Source of the DNA: Microvirga terricola
GTDB lineage: Bacteria > Pseudomonadota > Alphaproteobacteria > Rhizobiales > Beijerinckiaceae
Reading direction: 5' to 3'
Length of the DNA stretch: 64,000 bases
NCBI RefSeq assembly: GCF_011777495.1
Contig: NZ_JAATJS010000003.1
Location: 1 to 64,000 of the forward strand
Of the stretch, positions 63,200 through 64,000 are shown in pieces. Made by a program: the position numbers and the translations under genes. Numbering within the stretch: position 1 is the first letter of the stretch; each line of letters opens with the position of its first letter. Under the pieces are notes generated by a model. That model saw only the letters and a list, made by a program, of their open reading frames with translations. It did not search any database and was not told the origin of the DNA.

Positions 63200-63329
63200 T
63201 CGAGAGTTTGATGATGCGGCTTTGAAGCGCGATCAAACTCTCGATTTTCTGTTGTCGCTACTCTCGATTTCTTATTGCCGCATGATCCGGGCGAACAATC
63301 GGTGTCCGCTTGTTCTGATCATGCTTTAG
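63200..63329. repeat. Dispersed palindromic intergenic repeat, copy 3
   Basis: This copy has the same orientation as copy 2: it starts GAGAGTTTGATGATG, passes TTGCCGCATGATCC and ends TGATCATGCTTTAG. It is about 24 bases longer because CTCTCGATTT and adjoining bases are duplicated inside it. It is more diverged than copies 1 and 2 and abuts the stop codon of the edge-cut gene. Confidence 0.78.
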
Positions 63330-64000
63330 CGCTTCGCTTTCCCCGTTTTCCCGGCTTCTCCGAAAATCGATTGAAGAGACGTGAGGTACTGCTGCTGCAT
63401 CTCCTGCCCTGCAGCCATCATCTCTCCCCAAGCGGCCCAAGGCTGCGCCGTGTTTTTCTGCTCTGGTTTTGCGAAGCCGAATGGCCGGAAAAATGCTGCC
63501 GTCGCTTCCTCGAAGGGGTTTTGCGCGGGCTTCTCCTTTGGCGACATGGCATTCAGCCAGGCATCCCAGAATTCGACCCAGGGAGCGTTGGCGTCTTCCT
63601 TATGGGCGGCCTTCGCATCGCCCGCCGCGCCCTGAAGGGCTCGCGCTTGCGCACTCATCCATTGATACATGCTGCCGGCCATGATCCCCGCCATGATCGG
63701 CATCATCTGCTGCATGAGATCGATGCTCAGCCCGACGAAGTCGGCGGTCTGATGGGCGATCCGCAGGCTCGTTTCGTCGGAGCCGAACAATTGGTCCAGA
63801 AGCTTCCGCCCTTCCCGTTGCGCTTGGGTCGAGAAGGACTGCCCCGCTGCTTGCCAGAAGGTTCGCGAAGCGTCGCTGATCATAGATTGAAGGGCGCGGC
63901 TTGGGTCGTTCGGGTCGGTCGAACGCTGCAGGCCCAGGGCGAAGGCCGGCAGGAAGGCCGCCATCGCCTTGCGGGATTGGTCATCCGAGAGATTGAATTG
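63326..64000 (-). CDS. DUF937-like protein, N-terminus cut by window edge
   Basis: The frame is open to the right edge (about 224 codons visible). It starts within the window as FNLSDDQSRKAMAAFLPAFALGLQRS, the wording of a DUF937-type helical repeat domain in which a predicted DNA-interacting segment precedes it. The remainder has a hydrophobic, Met-rich helix (LMQQMMPIMAGIMAGSMYQWM) and an Ala/Gln-rich C-terminus (MMAAGQEMQQQYLTSLQSIFGEAG) that resembles phasin-like or granule-associated sequence. No function is assigned. An internal ATG at 63964 is not the likely start. Confidence 0.65.
   Translation of the reverse strand, partial: QFNLSDDQSRKAMAAFLPAFALGLQRSTDPNDPSRALQSMISDASRTFWQAAGQSFSTQAQREGRKLLDQLFGSDETSLRIAHQTADFVGLSIDLMQQMMPIMAGIMAGSMYQWMSAQARALQGAAGDAKAAHKEDANAPWVEFWDAWLNAMSPKEKPAQNPFEEATAAFFRPFGFAKPEQKNTAQPWAAWGEMMAAGQEMQQQYLTSLQSIFGEAGKTGKAKR

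Overview
This window looks like chromosomal DNA of an alphaproteobacterium of the order Hyphomicrobiales (Rhizobiales). It is GC-rich. The housekeeping genes (pgi, mutL, rsmD, an rluB-type pseudouridine synthase, tadA, purD, xseA, lpxK, waaA, ubiA, rsmE, gshA) read as alphaproteobacterial types, and small order-typical families occur among them (DUF2093, DUF4170, DUF1127). The exact genus cannot be fixed from sequence reading alone; a Beijerinckiaceae/Methylobacteriaceae-like organism would fit. No tRNA, rRNA, CRISPR array, prophage or intact insertion sequence was seen.

Layout: (1) 1-21.7 kb mixes housekeeping genes with a family of large secreted repeat proteins. These are a beta-propeller/RTX protein cut by the left edge, two tandem paralogues at 10.1-14.9 kb, and a 1781-residue cadherin-like/RTX protein. 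All share one C-terminal cassette ending in an FFVI-type tail, as expected for type I secretion substrates, although no type I exporter is in the window. A segmental duplication copied a propeller/RTX gene together with the 3' end of purD, and a LuxR-type regulator now lies between the copies. A haloacetate-dehalogenase-like gene is broken by an amber codon. (2) 21.8-30.9 kb holds xseA, a lipid A/Kdo operon (CysQ-like phosphatase, DUF4170, DUF374 acyltransferase, waaA, lpxK), a Tat-exported unknown, ubiA and a small secreted protein. (3) 31-37.4 kb holds rsmE, two glutamate-cysteine-ligase-like genes, a diguanylate cyclase, and a guanidinium exporter (sugE/gdx) preceded by a convincing guanidine-II (mini-ykkC) riboswitch. 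(4) 37.5-51.1 kb holds a glycosidase/RTX protein, methyltransferases, two flavoproteins, and a MocR-regulated operon: a PhtD-like protein, a nitrilase-family amidase and a polar amino-acid ABC transporter, closed by a strong terminator.

(5) 51.1-64 kb is accessory in character. It holds a DUF1062 gene in a lower-GC patch, a CAP-domain/RTX protein, NDH-2, an ECF sigma factor, a cupredoxin/DUF5602 operon, an HTH protein, a frameshifted membrane gene, orphan atpC and atpB genes in opposite orientation with a broken membrane gene between them, an EamA transporter, a LysR regulator, DUF1127 and an edge-cut DUF937-like gene. The ECF sigma gene and the cupredoxin operon have the same two-block promoter (GGGAACC, 16 bases, ATCYAA), so they probably form a small sigma-controlled regulon.

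Three copies of a roughly 106-130 bp palindromic intergenic repeat and REP-like hairpins are scattered through the window.
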